A DNA stretch of 64,000 nt. Source: Peptococcaceae bacterium. GTDB taxonomy: Bacteria; Bacillota; UBA994. The stretch spans positions 1 to 64,000 of the forward strand of contig JAGXSS010000039.1 in assembly GCA_018334055.1 (NCBI GenBank), in the 5' to 3' direction. Position 1 is the first letter of the stretch, and the number at the start of each line of letters is the position of its first letter. Of the stretch, positions 17,772 through 25,885 are shown in pieces. The notes under the pieces were generated by a model. It did no database searches and had not been told where the DNA came from. It saw nothing but the letters and a program-made list of their open reading frames with translations. The position numbers and the translations under genes were made by a program.

Positions 17772-18557
17772 GTGCTCATTGTCATTAGGCGGCGCCTCTG
17801 GTTGCGATGGTTCGCCACATTGATGGCTATGGTCTTGGCTTGGCAAATATTGGATACAGCTCACCCTGGTTGGGCAGCGCGGAGCATGGCCACGGTAGCC
17901 AATATTAACCGCTTGCTTCCCATCTACAGCGTGGAGCGAGAGGACAAGGTCGTCGCTCTTTCCTTTGATGCCGCCTGGGGAGCAGACCATACAGATGAAC
18001 TACTCGCCATATTAAAGCGGGAAAACGTGAGGGCAACGTTTTTTCTTGTCGGTTTCTGGATTGAGAAATTCCCCGAGTTGGCCTATAAAATCGCCCAGGC
18101 TGGCCATGAAATAGGCAATCACAGTTCCACTCATCCCCATATGTCCACACTCACTGCCGAGCAAATCGTTACCGAAATCAAGCACACTCATGCCCTCATC
18201 GAAGAAACTACCGGTCAAACAGCACAACTATTCCGACCCCCATTCGGGGACTATAACAACCTCCTGATTACTACTCTAACTGCCCTTGGGTACTACACCA
18301 TCCAGTGGAGTATCGATTCCTTAGACTGGCAGCGACAGGCCACCGCGCAAAGTATCTATGAGCGAGTCACTTCGCGCATCCAAAGTGGTGACATTGTCCT
18401 CTTCCACAACAATGCCCCCTACACCAGAGAAGCCCTCCTGCCTATTATTATCACTCTGAAGCGAGAAGGATACGCTTTTGTTCCCATCAGTGAATTGCTG
18501 CTTAGGGAAGATTCGTACATCGACAAAGCCACCGGCAGGCAAAGAAGGAAGAGATAA
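17772..18557 (+). CDS. polysaccharide deacetylase, PdaB-like (sporulation)
   Basis: A NodB-fold deacetylase of about 261 aa with an N-terminal membrane anchor or signal (residues 8-28). Metal site and catalytic motifs: SFDAAWGADHTDELL (D), HEIGNHSSTHPHM (the H-x3-H pair) and RPPFGDYN. The FDAAWG form of motif 1 and the total layout match PdaB/YbaN-type proteins, needed in Bacillus for maintenance of spores. Start GTG 17772 follows GGAGGCGGGG. The gene diverges from the HEAT-like gene and ends two bases from the DAO-type oxidase gene on the other strand. Confidence 0.9.
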   Translation: MLIVIRRRLWLRWFATLMAMVLAWQILDTAHPGWAARSMATVANINRLLPIYSVEREDKVVALSFDAAWGADHTDELLAILKRENVRATFFLVGFWIEKFPELAYKIAQAGHEIGNHSSTHPHMSTLTAEQIVTEIKHTHALIEETTGQTAQLFRPPFGDYNNLLITTLTALGYYTIQWSIDSLDWQRQATAQSIYERVTSRIQSGDIVLFHNNAPYTREALLPIIITLKREGYAFVPISELLLREDSYIDKATGRQRRKR

Positions 18558-18559
18558 AA

Positions 18560-19708
18560 TCAGACTACTGAAGGTTCATAGAAGAGATCGCCGCGGGCAA
18601 ATCTCCCCAAGTCCATTTTCTCAATGGGCAGGGAAGCAGGGAGACCCAAGATGGCCTCGGCCAAAAGCACCCCGGTCATGGGAGCGAGCATAAAACCATG
18701 TCCGCTAAAGCCTGTGGCTAAGAATAAGCCCTCTACCCCGGGAACCCCACCTAAGATGGGGGTGCGGTCGGGGGTCATTTCGTAAAGACCAGACCATTGG
18801 CGCACCACACGCACACCGCGCAAGGGCGGCAGAAGCCGGGTGATTTTCTGCGCCATCTCCTCAAGGAACTGCCATGAAGCGCGCTGGTTGAATCCCGCTA
18901 CCTCGCTGGGGTCGCCGAGCCCCATGATAAAGCTGCCATGCGGAGTTTGCTGGCAGTAGAGATGGTGGTGGAAGGACATGACCATGGGTCCCTGCATGGG
19001 CGCCACAGGCTCCGTCACCAAAATTTGGTGCCTTTCTGGACGAACCGGTATCTCCACCCCCGCCATGGCGCTTAGCTGGCCGGACCAGGCCCCGCCGGCA
19101 TTGACCACAGTCTTTGTGGCGACAGGGCCCCGCGTGGTCTCCACCCCTACTATCTGTCCGTTGCTCCGGCGAATGGCGGTAACTTCCGTAAAGGTTTGTA
19201 TCTCCACCCCGAGGCGCCGGGCCGCCAAAGCATAGGCATCGGTGACATGGAAGGGGTTGCAATGCCCATCGGTGGCATTATATGTTGCCCCCACTAAGCC
19301 CTCGGTATTGAGGTGCGGCACGATTTCTTTGGCTTCCTCCGGGGTGCACAGTCTAACCCCTAGGCCGTGTTGTTGTTGCAAAGCCACATTCTTCTGAAAT
19401 TGCTCCCAACCCACCTCAGTATAGGCTAAAAGGAGGTAACCCCCCTGTTTAAATTCTATATCTCCGTCATACTCTAAGTCGCGATTCATACTCTCAAACA
19501 TTTTGACACTAGGGATAGACATGCGCAAGTTCATCTCGGTGCCCCACTGCTGCCTCACCCCGGCCCCGCAACGCCCGGTCGCCCCGCTGGCTAGATAGTC
19601 GCGCTCCACCACGAGGACGTCCCGGCAACCTTGCTTGGCAAGATGATAGGCAATAGCCACTCCGATGACCCCGCCGCCAATAATTACTACCTCGGCGCTC
19701 TTACGCAT
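18560..19708 (-). CDS. DAO-family FAD-dependent oxidase/dehydrogenase subunit
   Basis: A 383-residue flavoprotein of the D-amino-acid-oxidase/sarcosine-oxidase-beta/HcnC superfamily, oxidising a C-N bond of an amino acid or amine. It has the FAD Rossmann motif VVIIGGGVIGVAIAYHLAKQG, SGATGRCGAGVRQQWG, VVNAGGAWSGQLSAMAG and the C-terminal GFSGHGFMLAPMTG. I prefer ATG 19708, with GGAGG upstream; it overlaps the BFD-like gene by eight bases. It is the last of five overlapping genes encoding an apparent multisubunit complex comparable to HcnABC, octopine/nopaline oxidases and dye-linked proline dehydrogenases. Substrate unknown. Confidence 0.92.
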   Translation of the reverse strand: MRKSAEVVIIGGGVIGVAIAYHLAKQGCRDVLVVERDYLASGATGRCGAGVRQQWGTEMNLRMSIPSVKMFESMNRDLEYDGDIEFKQGGYLLLAYTEVGWEQFQKNVALQQQHGLGVRLCTPEEAKEIVPHLNTEGLVGATYNATDGHCNPFHVTDAYALAARRLGVEIQTFTEVTAIRRSNGQIVGVETTRGPVATKTVVNAGGAWSGQLSAMAGVEIPVRPERHQILVTEPVAPMQGPMVMSFHHHLYCQQTPHGSFIMGLGDPSEVAGFNQRASWQFLEEMAQKITRLLPPLRGVRVVRQWSGLYEMTPDRTPILGGVPGVEGLFLATGFSGHGFMLAPMTGVLLAEAILGLPASLPIEKMDLGRFARGDLFYEPSVV

Positions 19709-19994
19709 CTTTCTCTGCCTCCTCGCTGCCATCGGCGATAGCTCCGAGCGTAATGGGCATGGCGGGAGGCCTGATGACCCCGATGCTCTGGCTCTTCATG
19801 GGCACACCACTTGCCTGCAACTCCCTTTGCACCAAGGGGCGGCAGGTGCGCCCCTGGCAGGGTCCCATTCCTAGGCGGCTGATGCGTCGCAGTTCATCTA
19901 AAGTCCGATACCCTTTTTCTATCAGGACGCGCACATCGCTCAGGGTCAAGTCTTCGCAACGGCAGATGATAATTTGCTTATCTAGTGATGTCAT
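19701..19994 (-). CDS. BFD-like [2Fe-2S] protein
   Basis: A small iron-sulfur subunit of about 97 aa with the bacterioferredoxin-associated-ferredoxin cysteine pattern ICRCEDLTLSDV...GMGPCQGRTCRPL, which binds a [2Fe-2S] cluster. In related dehydrogenases this domain is either separate, as here, or fused to the FAD/NAD subunit. The ATG at 19994 overlaps the upstream stop in ATGA; the ORF-track start at 20042 would lie deep in the neighbouring gene. It presumably relays electrons between the two flavoproteins of the complex. Confidence 0.9.
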   Translation of the reverse strand: MTSLDKQIIICRCEDLTLSDVRVLIEKGYRTLDELRRISRLGMGPCQGRTCRPLVQRELQASGVPMKSQSIGVIRPPAMPITLGAIADGSEEAEKDA

Positions 19995-20488
19995 CTTTTG
20001 TTTGCCCCCAGAGCTAAAAATCTCACTTCTCGTGCCAAGCACTTTGGCACCTCCACATGCACCACCGCGGTACGGTCAAAACGCGGTGGGTTCTGCACGC
20101 GCACAATCTTACCGACACCTATTTGTTGCCCGCCCCGATTTAAGACACCCACCATAGTCCCTACTTCCGGCAAGGGCGCAAATTCATAGGGCAACTTGAT
20201 GAGCGCCGTGTCCTCCGAGTACCGCTCATCCACCACAAAGATCGCGAGCCCCGGACAATTGGCCACACAAATGGCACAGCCATTGCAGAGCGCGGGGTCA
20301 AAATCCGGCAAGTCGTTAATATCAACAAAGGGCTTAATCGCCCCCTGAGGACAGGATGTGGCGCAGGGGTTACAGGGTATCTTTTGAAAACACTCTATGA
20401 TGGCCACCGGCCCAAGGGCTAGGCGCACCTCGCTCGGGGAGACACGCTTGAGGTCGTCGGTGCTCGGCACGCCAGTCTGTTTAAGCAT
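19991..20488 (-). CDS. 4Fe-4S ferredoxin-type subunit
   Basis: A 165-residue protein with two cluster motifs in residues 30-95: CNPCATSCPQGAIKP, with CFQKIPC preceding, and CNGCAICVANCPGLAIF. The C-terminal half is beta-rich (GVLNRGGQQIGVGKIVRV) and resembles an OB-like cap found in related ferredoxin subunits. I favour the ATG at 20488 because GAGGGGGG lies at proper distance; ATG 20497 is alternative. Overlaps with both neighbouring genes imply translational coupling and fixed stoichiometry. Inferred role: electron transfer inside the oxidoreductase complex. Confidence 0.88.
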   Translation of the reverse strand: MLKQTGVPSTDDLKRVSPSEVRLALGPVAIIECFQKIPCNPCATSCPQGAIKPFVDINDLPDFDPALCNGCAICVANCPGLAIFVVDERYSEDTALIKLPYEFAPLPEVGTMVGVLNRGGQQIGVGKIVRVQNPPRFDRTAVVHVEVPKCLAREVRFLALGANKR

Positions 20489-21581
20489 GTTGCTCATCCC
20501 CCCTCATTTGGGCTAAGGCCAAACCCGTGCGGATTTTTTCTCCCACCGGTCCGGCGCGAAGGGCGATAAGCTGTTCTCTGGCTTGACTCATCGCTGTGTC
20601 CACGTCCACTCGAGCCAGCCCTAGGCTCTTGGCGGCGGCCAAACCGGCTAACTCACCCTCAACCATGGCGCTACTAGCCTCTTCTACGCCGGCGACATCC
20701 CCGGCAATGTAGATATGCGGCTCTGAGGTACAAAGGTTGGCATCGCGCCAGGCGACGTGGCCGCCTAACTCGGCAATGTAGGTGAGGCGGCACTGCGCCT
20801 GCCAGAGGAGGTCGGACAGGGGCGATAGCCCCACCGCCAAACAGATGGTATCGACCTCGAGAGTCTTTTCGCTGCCGGGCAGTCTCGCCCAATGACTGTC
20901 CAGGGCACAAATTTCGGCTGCTTGCACCGCATTTGTACCGATAGCTTGCATGATGGTATGCGAGGTTAAAATAGGCACCCCCGCCCGCCGCACCTTGGAG
21001 GCATGCACCAAGTATCCCCCAATATGGGGGGAGCCCTCCAAGATAGCCACCACCTCTACCCCGGCTTGCAGCAACTGATAGGAAACGATTAAGCCGATGT
21101 TCCCTGCCCCAATCATCAAAACCCGCTGCCCGGGGACAATGCCGTAGACATTCATGAGTGTCTGCACTGCTCCCGCCCCATACACCCCCGGGAGGTCATT
21201 GCCCGGAAACGCCAGCATGCGCTCGCTGGCGCCGGTGGCCACGATAAATTTCTCGGCACGAATCTTGCGATATTTCTTCTCGTGGAGCACGGTTAGCACC
21301 TTGTCGTCATAGAGACCGAGGGCCGCACACCGCAGGTAAACCTTTACATTGGTCATGCTTTGCACTTTGTTGACCAGTTGCTGGGCTATATCTATGCCAC
21401 GGGTTCCGGCATCTTGTTTTTCTGACCCAAAGAACATGTGCGTCTGTTTAATTAGTTGCCCGCCAAGGCGGTCATTTTCGTCGATGAGTAACACCTCGGC
21501 CCCGGCCGAGCCTGCGGCGATGGCGGCGCGGAGTCCGGCTGGTCCGCCGCCGATAATGCAGATATTAAACCGCTCCACCAA
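20481..21581 (-). CDS. FAD/NAD(P)-binding oxidoreductase subunit (HcnB/OoxA-like)
   Basis: A 366-residue two-dinucleotide-domain flavoprotein. FAD motif: ICIIGGGPAGLRAAIAAGSAGAEVLLID; NAD motif: VLMIGAGNIGLIVSYQLLQAGVEVV; a second FAD contact is IYIAGDVAGVEEASSAMVEGELAG. It corresponds to the alpha-type subunit of HcnABC-like or proline-dehydrogenase-type complexes and probably passes electrons from the DAO-type subunit to NAD or another acceptor. It lacks the C-terminal BFD domain of many homologues, which is a separate gene here. The GTG start overlaps the preceding plug-type ferredoxin gene by 17 bases. Confidence 0.92.
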   Translation of the reverse strand: MVERFNICIIGGGPAGLRAAIAAGSAGAEVLLIDENDRLGGQLIKQTHMFFGSEKQDAGTRGIDIAQQLVNKVQSMTNVKVYLRCAALGLYDDKVLTVLHEKKYRKIRAEKFIVATGASERMLAFPGNDLPGVYGAGAVQTLMNVYGIVPGQRVLMIGAGNIGLIVSYQLLQAGVEVVAILEGSPHIGGYLVHASKVRRAGVPILTSHTIMQAIGTNAVQAAEICALDSHWARLPGSEKTLEVDTICLAVGLSPLSDLLWQAQCRLTYIAELGGHVAWRDANLCTSEPHIYIAGDVAGVEEASSAMVEGELAGLAAAKSLGLARVDVDTAMSQAREQLIALRAGPVGEKIRTGLALAQMRGDEQHA

Positions 21582-21879
21582 GTTCGCCTCTTCCCTGCTG
21601 TGTTTCCACCACCATACCCTCTACTAGGGGCTCCACGCAAACCCGCACATTGGGAACACCGTCTACTACCATCAGACAGGAGCTGCAAGTGCCGATAGCA
21701 CAAAAAAACCCACGCGGTCGGTGGAGGACAGCACTCTTGCTTAATTCCTTTATCCCCGCGGCATGGAGGGCGGCGGCGATAGTCTCGTTTTCATACCCTT
21801 CTAACTCTTGGCCGTTGTAGGAAAACTTAATCCTTTTTCCTCGCTCAAACTTAAGTATTGGATGTTCATTAATGCGCAT
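21565..21879 (-). CDS. [2Fe-2S] plug-type ferredoxin subunit (HcnA-like)
   Basis: A 104-residue protein of the Fer2_4 group (N-terminal segment of sarcosine oxidase alpha, HcnA). It shows IKFSYNGQELEGYENETIAAALHAAGI and the plant-ferredoxin-like cysteine set GFFCAIGTCSSCLMVVDG with a downstream RVC. It is the first gene of the five-gene redox operon, with GGGAGGCAGTAC before ATG 21879; the ORF-track start adds 18 unlikely residues. It binds a [2Fe-2S] cluster and would plug into the FAD/NAD subunit. Confidence 0.92.
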   Translation of the reverse strand: MRINEHPILKFERGKRIKFSYNGQELEGYENETIAAALHAAGIKELSKSAVLHRPRGFFCAIGTCSSCLMVVDGVPNVRVCVEPLVEGMVVETQQGRGELGGAV

Positions 21880-21965
21880 GTACTGCCTCCCACAGATTTT
21901 TTCCTCTATAAATATTCTACTCAACCTTAACACTACCTGCTAGATGCGCACAATGTCCACAGAAA

Positions 21966-21998
21966 AAGAGCCATGCCCAGGGGCATGGCTCTTGGCCG
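21966..21998 (-). terminator. terminator after panB
   Basis: The inverted repeat AAGAGCCATGCCC/GGGCATGGCTCTT lies just past the panB stop; on the minus strand it runs into TTTTTC. It separates the panB unit from the redox operon, so the two are probably separate transcripts with some read-through possible. Confidence 0.9.
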
Positions 21999-22008
21999 GA
22001 AACATTTA

Positions 22009-22860
22009 CTACTTGTCAAACTCCCGGAAGAGTTTTTCGAACTCTTCTAAGGGGTCGATGACGCGGTAGACATGTTCTTCGCCCGGGAAGCGGCCGGCAC
22101 GCACGTCTGCTATGTAGGCCTTGAAAGCATCGGTTTCGACTTCGGCTACATTGGCGTATTTCTTGACGAACTTCGGGGTAAACGCTTCGAACTTGCCCAG
22201 TAGGTCCGCACTAATCAGGAGTTGCCCGTCGCAGGGCCCCGCCCCGATAGAATATACCGGTATCATCAGCAGCTTAGCGATAAAGGCCGTCACCTCCGGC
22301 GGCACGGCTTCTACCAAGAGCAAGGCCGCACCGGTCGCCTGCACCGCCAAGGCATCCTCGATAACCGCGCGCGCCGAGGCTGTGTCGCGCCCCTGCGCCT
22401 TGTGGCCTCCTAATTGCCCCGAGCTCTGGGGGGTCAAACCGATATGGCCCATGACCAATATGCCGGCGTCGGCGATGGCCTTGATGCGCGTCGCCACCCG
22501 CACCCCGCCCTCCAGCTTGATGCAGTCCACCTCGGCCTCTTTCACAAAGCGCCCGGCATTACGCACGGCGTCCTCATCGGAAATTTGGTAAGACAAAAAT
22601 GGCATGTCCCCAACGACAAAGGTCCCGGGGGCACCTCGGCGCACCGCCTGGCAGTGTCGCAGGCAATCTTCCATCGTCACGGGCACGGTACTCTGATAGC
22701 CTAGTACCACCATGCCGAGCGAATCCCCCACCAGGAGCATATCCATGCCGGCCTGCTCCGCAAAAGATGCCGTGGGAAAATCATAAGCGGTGACCCAAGC
22801 TACCTGTTCACCCTGTTTCTTCATCTTGCGAAAATCAAGGATATTCTTTTTCTTGGCCAT
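22009..22860 (-). CDS. panB: 3-methyl-2-oxobutanoate hydroxymethyltransferase
   Basis: A TIM-barrel enzyme of the PEP mutase/isocitrate lyase superfamily that adds a hydroxymethyl group from 5,10-methylene-tetrahydrofolate to 2-oxoisovalerate, the first step of pantoate synthesis. Family segments: LLVGDSLGMVVLGYQSTVPVT, GDMPFLSYQ, CIKLEGG, MGHIGLTPQ, LLVEAVPPEV with the catalytic glutamate, and CDGQLLI. The 283-residue length is slightly long. panC and panD are not nearby; it follows an unidentified 418-aa gene by 20 bases and precedes the redox operon. A pantothenate role is the default, but the setting leaves open a different acceptor. Confidence 0.9.
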   Translation of the reverse strand: MAKKKNILDFRKMKKQGEQVAWVTAYDFPTASFAEQAGMDMLLVGDSLGMVVLGYQSTVPVTMEDCLRHCQAVRRGAPGTFVVGDMPFLSYQISDEDAVRNAGRFVKEAEVDCIKLEGGVRVATRIKAIADAGILVMGHIGLTPQSSGQLGGHKAQGRDTASARAVIEDALAVQATGAALLLVEAVPPEVTAFIAKLLMIPVYSIGAGPCDGQLLISADLLGKFEAFTPKFVKKYANVAEVETDAFKAYIADVRAGRFPGEEHVYRVIDPLEEFEKLFREFDK

Positions 22861-22880
22861 CTCACTGCCCCCTAACTATC

Positions 22881-24137
22881 TTATAGGCGATGTAGCTTGC
22901 GAGCCGCAATAAAGGAAAGGCCTTTTTCCGTCAAGGCGCGGGCCGTGTTGTTAATCGCCTCATGCTTGTCTAGGTAGTTCCGCTCCAGTTCGACCATCTC
23001 GGCCGGGGTGAGGTCACTCTTATTGCGGAAATAATCCAGTATATCCGAAGGATGCGCGCGCGTCACTTCCCGCTCGGGGTCTCCGCCTTCGTGCTTGGCG
23101 GCAATGTTTGGCACCGTGGCGGCTATCTCTACGAGCTCGTCGCGGCGGTTGTAGGGCTGGCGCACAATGCTCTTGTAGGCCTCGGTGATGTGATGCTCAA
23201 GGCGGACATGGCCCTCCAGTCCGAGGGCACTGCGGATTGAGGAACTCTGCCGGATGGTCTCATTGTTCACCGAATTGCTGAGGTTGAAACCGGCGAGTGG
23301 GGTTGAGCCGTCAGGTCGAGCCATGAGACGGGCCATGAGCAAAGTCCAGAGCACCGAGTAGGGGTTGTCATTCCCCATAAAGACCGATATCTTAAAGCTG
23401 ATGTCAATGCCGAGTTTGTACAACATGTACCCTAAAAAGACCGTGCCGGGGTTGATGTTGAGCACTTCTTTGATGCCATAGTTGGTGTAATAGTAGAGAG
23501 TTTCGTCCACCCACTTGAGGGCGTGGTCATTCGGTTGGCCGATGCCCCCGAAGTACCCCGTGATGGTCGCCGGGCCCCCCAGGTGCACGTTAGAGCCATC
23601 TGTACCCTTGGTGTCTAGCGTTTCGACATAGCTTGCCCCTACGATTTGCATAGCCGCGGCCATGGCGAGAGTGTCCCCTTGGTCGGCCTCTTGCTCCTTC
23701 ATTTTGCGCACGCGTATGTAGCGGCCCGGCATTATTTCTTGATTTAAGATGGCCTGCTCAGCCTCGGCGATGAGCCAGGGGAAGTACTGTAGGGCGCTAA
23801 TCTCCAGCGTCACTGCCTCACCTTCGCTAAAGAACATGCGGTCGGCCTTTTCCCCCAAAACCTGGCGCCGATACTGTGAAATGGGTACAAAGGAGCCCTT
23901 ATCCCGCTCCTCAATCAGCCATTGCAGCTTAGCCAAATAGGGCGAATTCATGTTGCGTAGGCGGTTCATCAAGTTGGGCAGTTGGCGAGCGGCCTCGGCC
24001 TTGGCATTAATTTCTTGCGGCGTGCCGTACTTATTGACCACCCGTAGTAGATTCCGCACTACCTCATTATCTCTCGCGCTTAGAAAATTGTTAAACTCCT
24101 CCATTGCTTCTGGTGTCACCTTGAGTAATTCATTCAC
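22881..24137 (-). CDS. conserved-looking protein of unknown function, upstream of panB
   Basis: A 418-residue soluble protein I cannot assign. The N-terminal 130 residues are helical and charged. The middle looks like an alpha/beta, perhaps barrel, enzyme core: YVETLDTKGTDGSNVHLGG, ITGYFGGIGQPNDHAL, YYYTNYGIKEVLNINPGT, ISFKISVFMGNDNPY, LAGFNLSNSVNNETIR. A C-terminal stretch contains HEGGDPEREVTRAHPSDIL. No cofactor motif, signal or membrane segment is evident. The GTG start has GGAGGT about ten bases upstream. Twenty bases separate it from panB, so the two are probably cotranscribed. A catabolic or biosynthetic enzyme is plausible; no function is claimed. Confidence 0.8.
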   Translation of the reverse strand: MNELLKVTPEAMEEFNNFLSARDNEVVRNLLRVVNKYGTPQEINAKAEAARQLPNLMNRLRNMNSPYLAKLQWLIEERDKGSFVPISQYRRQVLGEKADRMFFSEGEAVTLEISALQYFPWLIAEAEQAILNQEIMPGRYIRVRKMKEQEADQGDTLAMAAAMQIVGASYVETLDTKGTDGSNVHLGGPATITGYFGGIGQPNDHALKWVDETLYYYTNYGIKEVLNINPGTVFLGYMLYKLGIDISFKISVFMGNDNPYSVLWTLLMARLMARPDGSTPLAGFNLSNSVNNETIRQSSSIRSALGLEGHVRLEHHITEAYKSIVRQPYNRRDELVEIAATVPNIAAKHEGGDPEREVTRAHPSDILDYFRNKSDLTPAEMVELERNYLDKHEAINNTARALTEKGLSFIAARKLHRL

Positions 24138-24242
24138 TAAATCCTCGACCTCCTCTTCTCCTCCCTAATGTCTTCCCCATCAGGCCAGGAAATACCTGCC
24201 GGCAGGGCCGATGTGTGGCAAATAAATGTATGGGGATGGGCA

Positions 24243-24267
24243 AAGGGCAGCCTTTGCGGCTGCCCTT
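24243..24267 (-). terminator. terminator after nhaC
   Basis: AAGGGCAGCC/GGCTGCCCTT with loop TTTGC lies 20 bases beyond the nhaC stop on the minus strand. The following T-tract is weak (TTTGCCC). It sits between nhaC and the 418-aa gene. Confidence 0.7.
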
Positions 24268-24286
24268 GCTTCTGTGCAGGCCAAGA

Positions 24287-25678
24287 CTACTCGTCGGCCA
24301 ACTTAGCTATGGAGAAACCGAGGTAGCCATAGACTACGTTGATGACAGGGATCAAGAGGTTGAGAAAGGCATAAGGGAGGTAGGCCAGGGGAGAAACCCC
24401 GAGAGTGGCCATCATAAAGGCCCCGCAAGTGTTCCAAGGGATCAAGGCGGAGGTCACCGTACCGCCACCTTCAAGGGCGCGAGAAAGGTTCTTCGGCGCC
24501 AGACCACGTCGCGCATACTCGTCCTTAAAGAGACGTCCCGGCAGCACGATGGACAGATACTGGTCGGCGGCGAGAATGTTGACGGCTATACAACTGATGA
24601 TGGTACTCAACACGAGAGAACCATTGCTCTTGGCCATGGCGAATAGCTTGACGCCGATGGCGCGGAGCATGCCCGTCTTTTCTAACATGCCGCCAAATAC
24701 TAGGGCACAGACAATGAGGGCCACTGTCCACATCATGCCGTCTAATCCACCGCGGTTGAGCAGGCGGTCGACCACCGCGACGCCACTGTCGATTTCGAAG
24801 CCGTAGTGCGCCGCCGTAATAATAGCGCCCACCGAGGCGCCCTGGAATATGGCGGCAAAAAGGCCACCAGCCACCGAACCGCCGATTAGCCCTGGCAAGG
24901 CGGGAACCTTGAAGGCGATCAGCAAGATGACGATTACAGGGGGAATTAAGAGCCAGGGGGAGATGGCAAAGTTTGTCCTCAGGGCATCTAAAATCACGTT
25001 GATGCGCTCCGCATCAAGTTCCCGGCCCGCAAACCTCAAGCCGAGGATAACATAGAGGACCAATGAAATGACAAATGCAGGGATAGAGGTATAAAGCATG
25101 TGTTTTATATGGGCAAAGAGCGAACTGCCGGCCATGGCGGGAGCAAGATTCGTAGTGTCGGAAAGCGGGGAGAGTTTGTCGCCAAAGTAGGCCCCGGAGA
25201 CTACGGCGCCAGCGACCATGCCGGCTGGCATCCCTAAACCGATGCCGATGCCCGTCAGGGCTATGCCCACAGTGCCGGCAGTACCCCAAGAAGTACCTGT
25301 GGCGAGAGACACGATACAACAGATAACGAATGTGGCAGCGAGGAATACCCCAGGCGAGAGAATTTGTAGGCCGTAGTAAATCATGGCGGGGATGGTGCCG
25401 CTTAAAATCCATAGCCCAATCAAAGTGCCCACAATCATGAGTATGAGAATCGCCTGCAGGGTTGAACTCAGGGTGTCCTTAATTCCTTCCTCGAGTTCTT
25501 CCCAAGGGATACCGAGCATCGCTACCGCGACGACAGCGGCAATGATGCTACCAAAGATGAGTGGAATATGAGGGGCAGCTTCATGTACGAGAACGGCATA
25601 CGACAGGGCGGACACGACACAGATGATAGGTATAAGGGCATGAAAAATGGTAGCTTCTATCCTTTTCTTTGAAACCAC
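24287..25678 (-). CDS. nhaC: NhaC-family Na+/H+ antiporter
   Basis: A 463-residue integral membrane protein with about 11-12 hydrophobic segments. Family features include IPAMIYYGLQI, the conserved SLATGTSWGTAGTVGIALTGIG and VVSGAYFGDKLSPLSDTTNLAPAM with charged residues in the transport core, and the C-terminal GTVTSALIPWNTCGAFM. NhaC members exchange Na+ for H+; some relatives (MleN, TetB-like) exchange malate or lactate, or arginine/ornithine-type solutes, so substrate is not fixed by sequence. It is followed by a hairpin terminator and then the 418-aa/panB unit. It diverges from the ECF sigma operon. Confidence 0.92.
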   Translation of the reverse strand: MVSKKRIEATIFHALIPIICVVSALSYAVLVHEAAPHIPLIFGSIIAAVVAVAMLGIPWEELEEGIKDTLSSTLQAILILMIVGTLIGLWILSGTIPAMIYYGLQILSPGVFLAATFVICCIVSLATGTSWGTAGTVGIALTGIGIGLGMPAGMVAGAVVSGAYFGDKLSPLSDTTNLAPAMAGSSLFAHIKHMLYTSIPAFVISLVLYVILGLRFAGRELDAERINVILDALRTNFAISPWLLIPPVIVILLIAFKVPALPGLIGGSVAGGLFAAIFQGASVGAIITAAHYGFEIDSGVAVVDRLLNRGGLDGMMWTVALIVCALVFGGMLEKTGMLRAIGVKLFAMAKSNGSLVLSTIISCIAVNILAADQYLSIVLPGRLFKDEYARRGLAPKNLSRALEGGGTVTSALIPWNTCGAFMMATLGVSPLAYLPYAFLNLLIPVINVVYGYLGFSIAKLADE

Positions 25679-25885
25679 TGTAGATCCCTCCTACTTTTAT
25701 TTGGGCTAAAACCTGCAACATGCCGTAGGCATCACCCTTTCTGAAATAACTCACTATTGCTTATATACTATCTAATCAACGCGGAAATGACAAGTGACAC
25801 CTTTAGGCAACTATTTAGGCTTTTCACTAGCGGTAACACATGATATCTTTACGTCATGAAACCAATCTTGTGACGGAGGGTGAGT

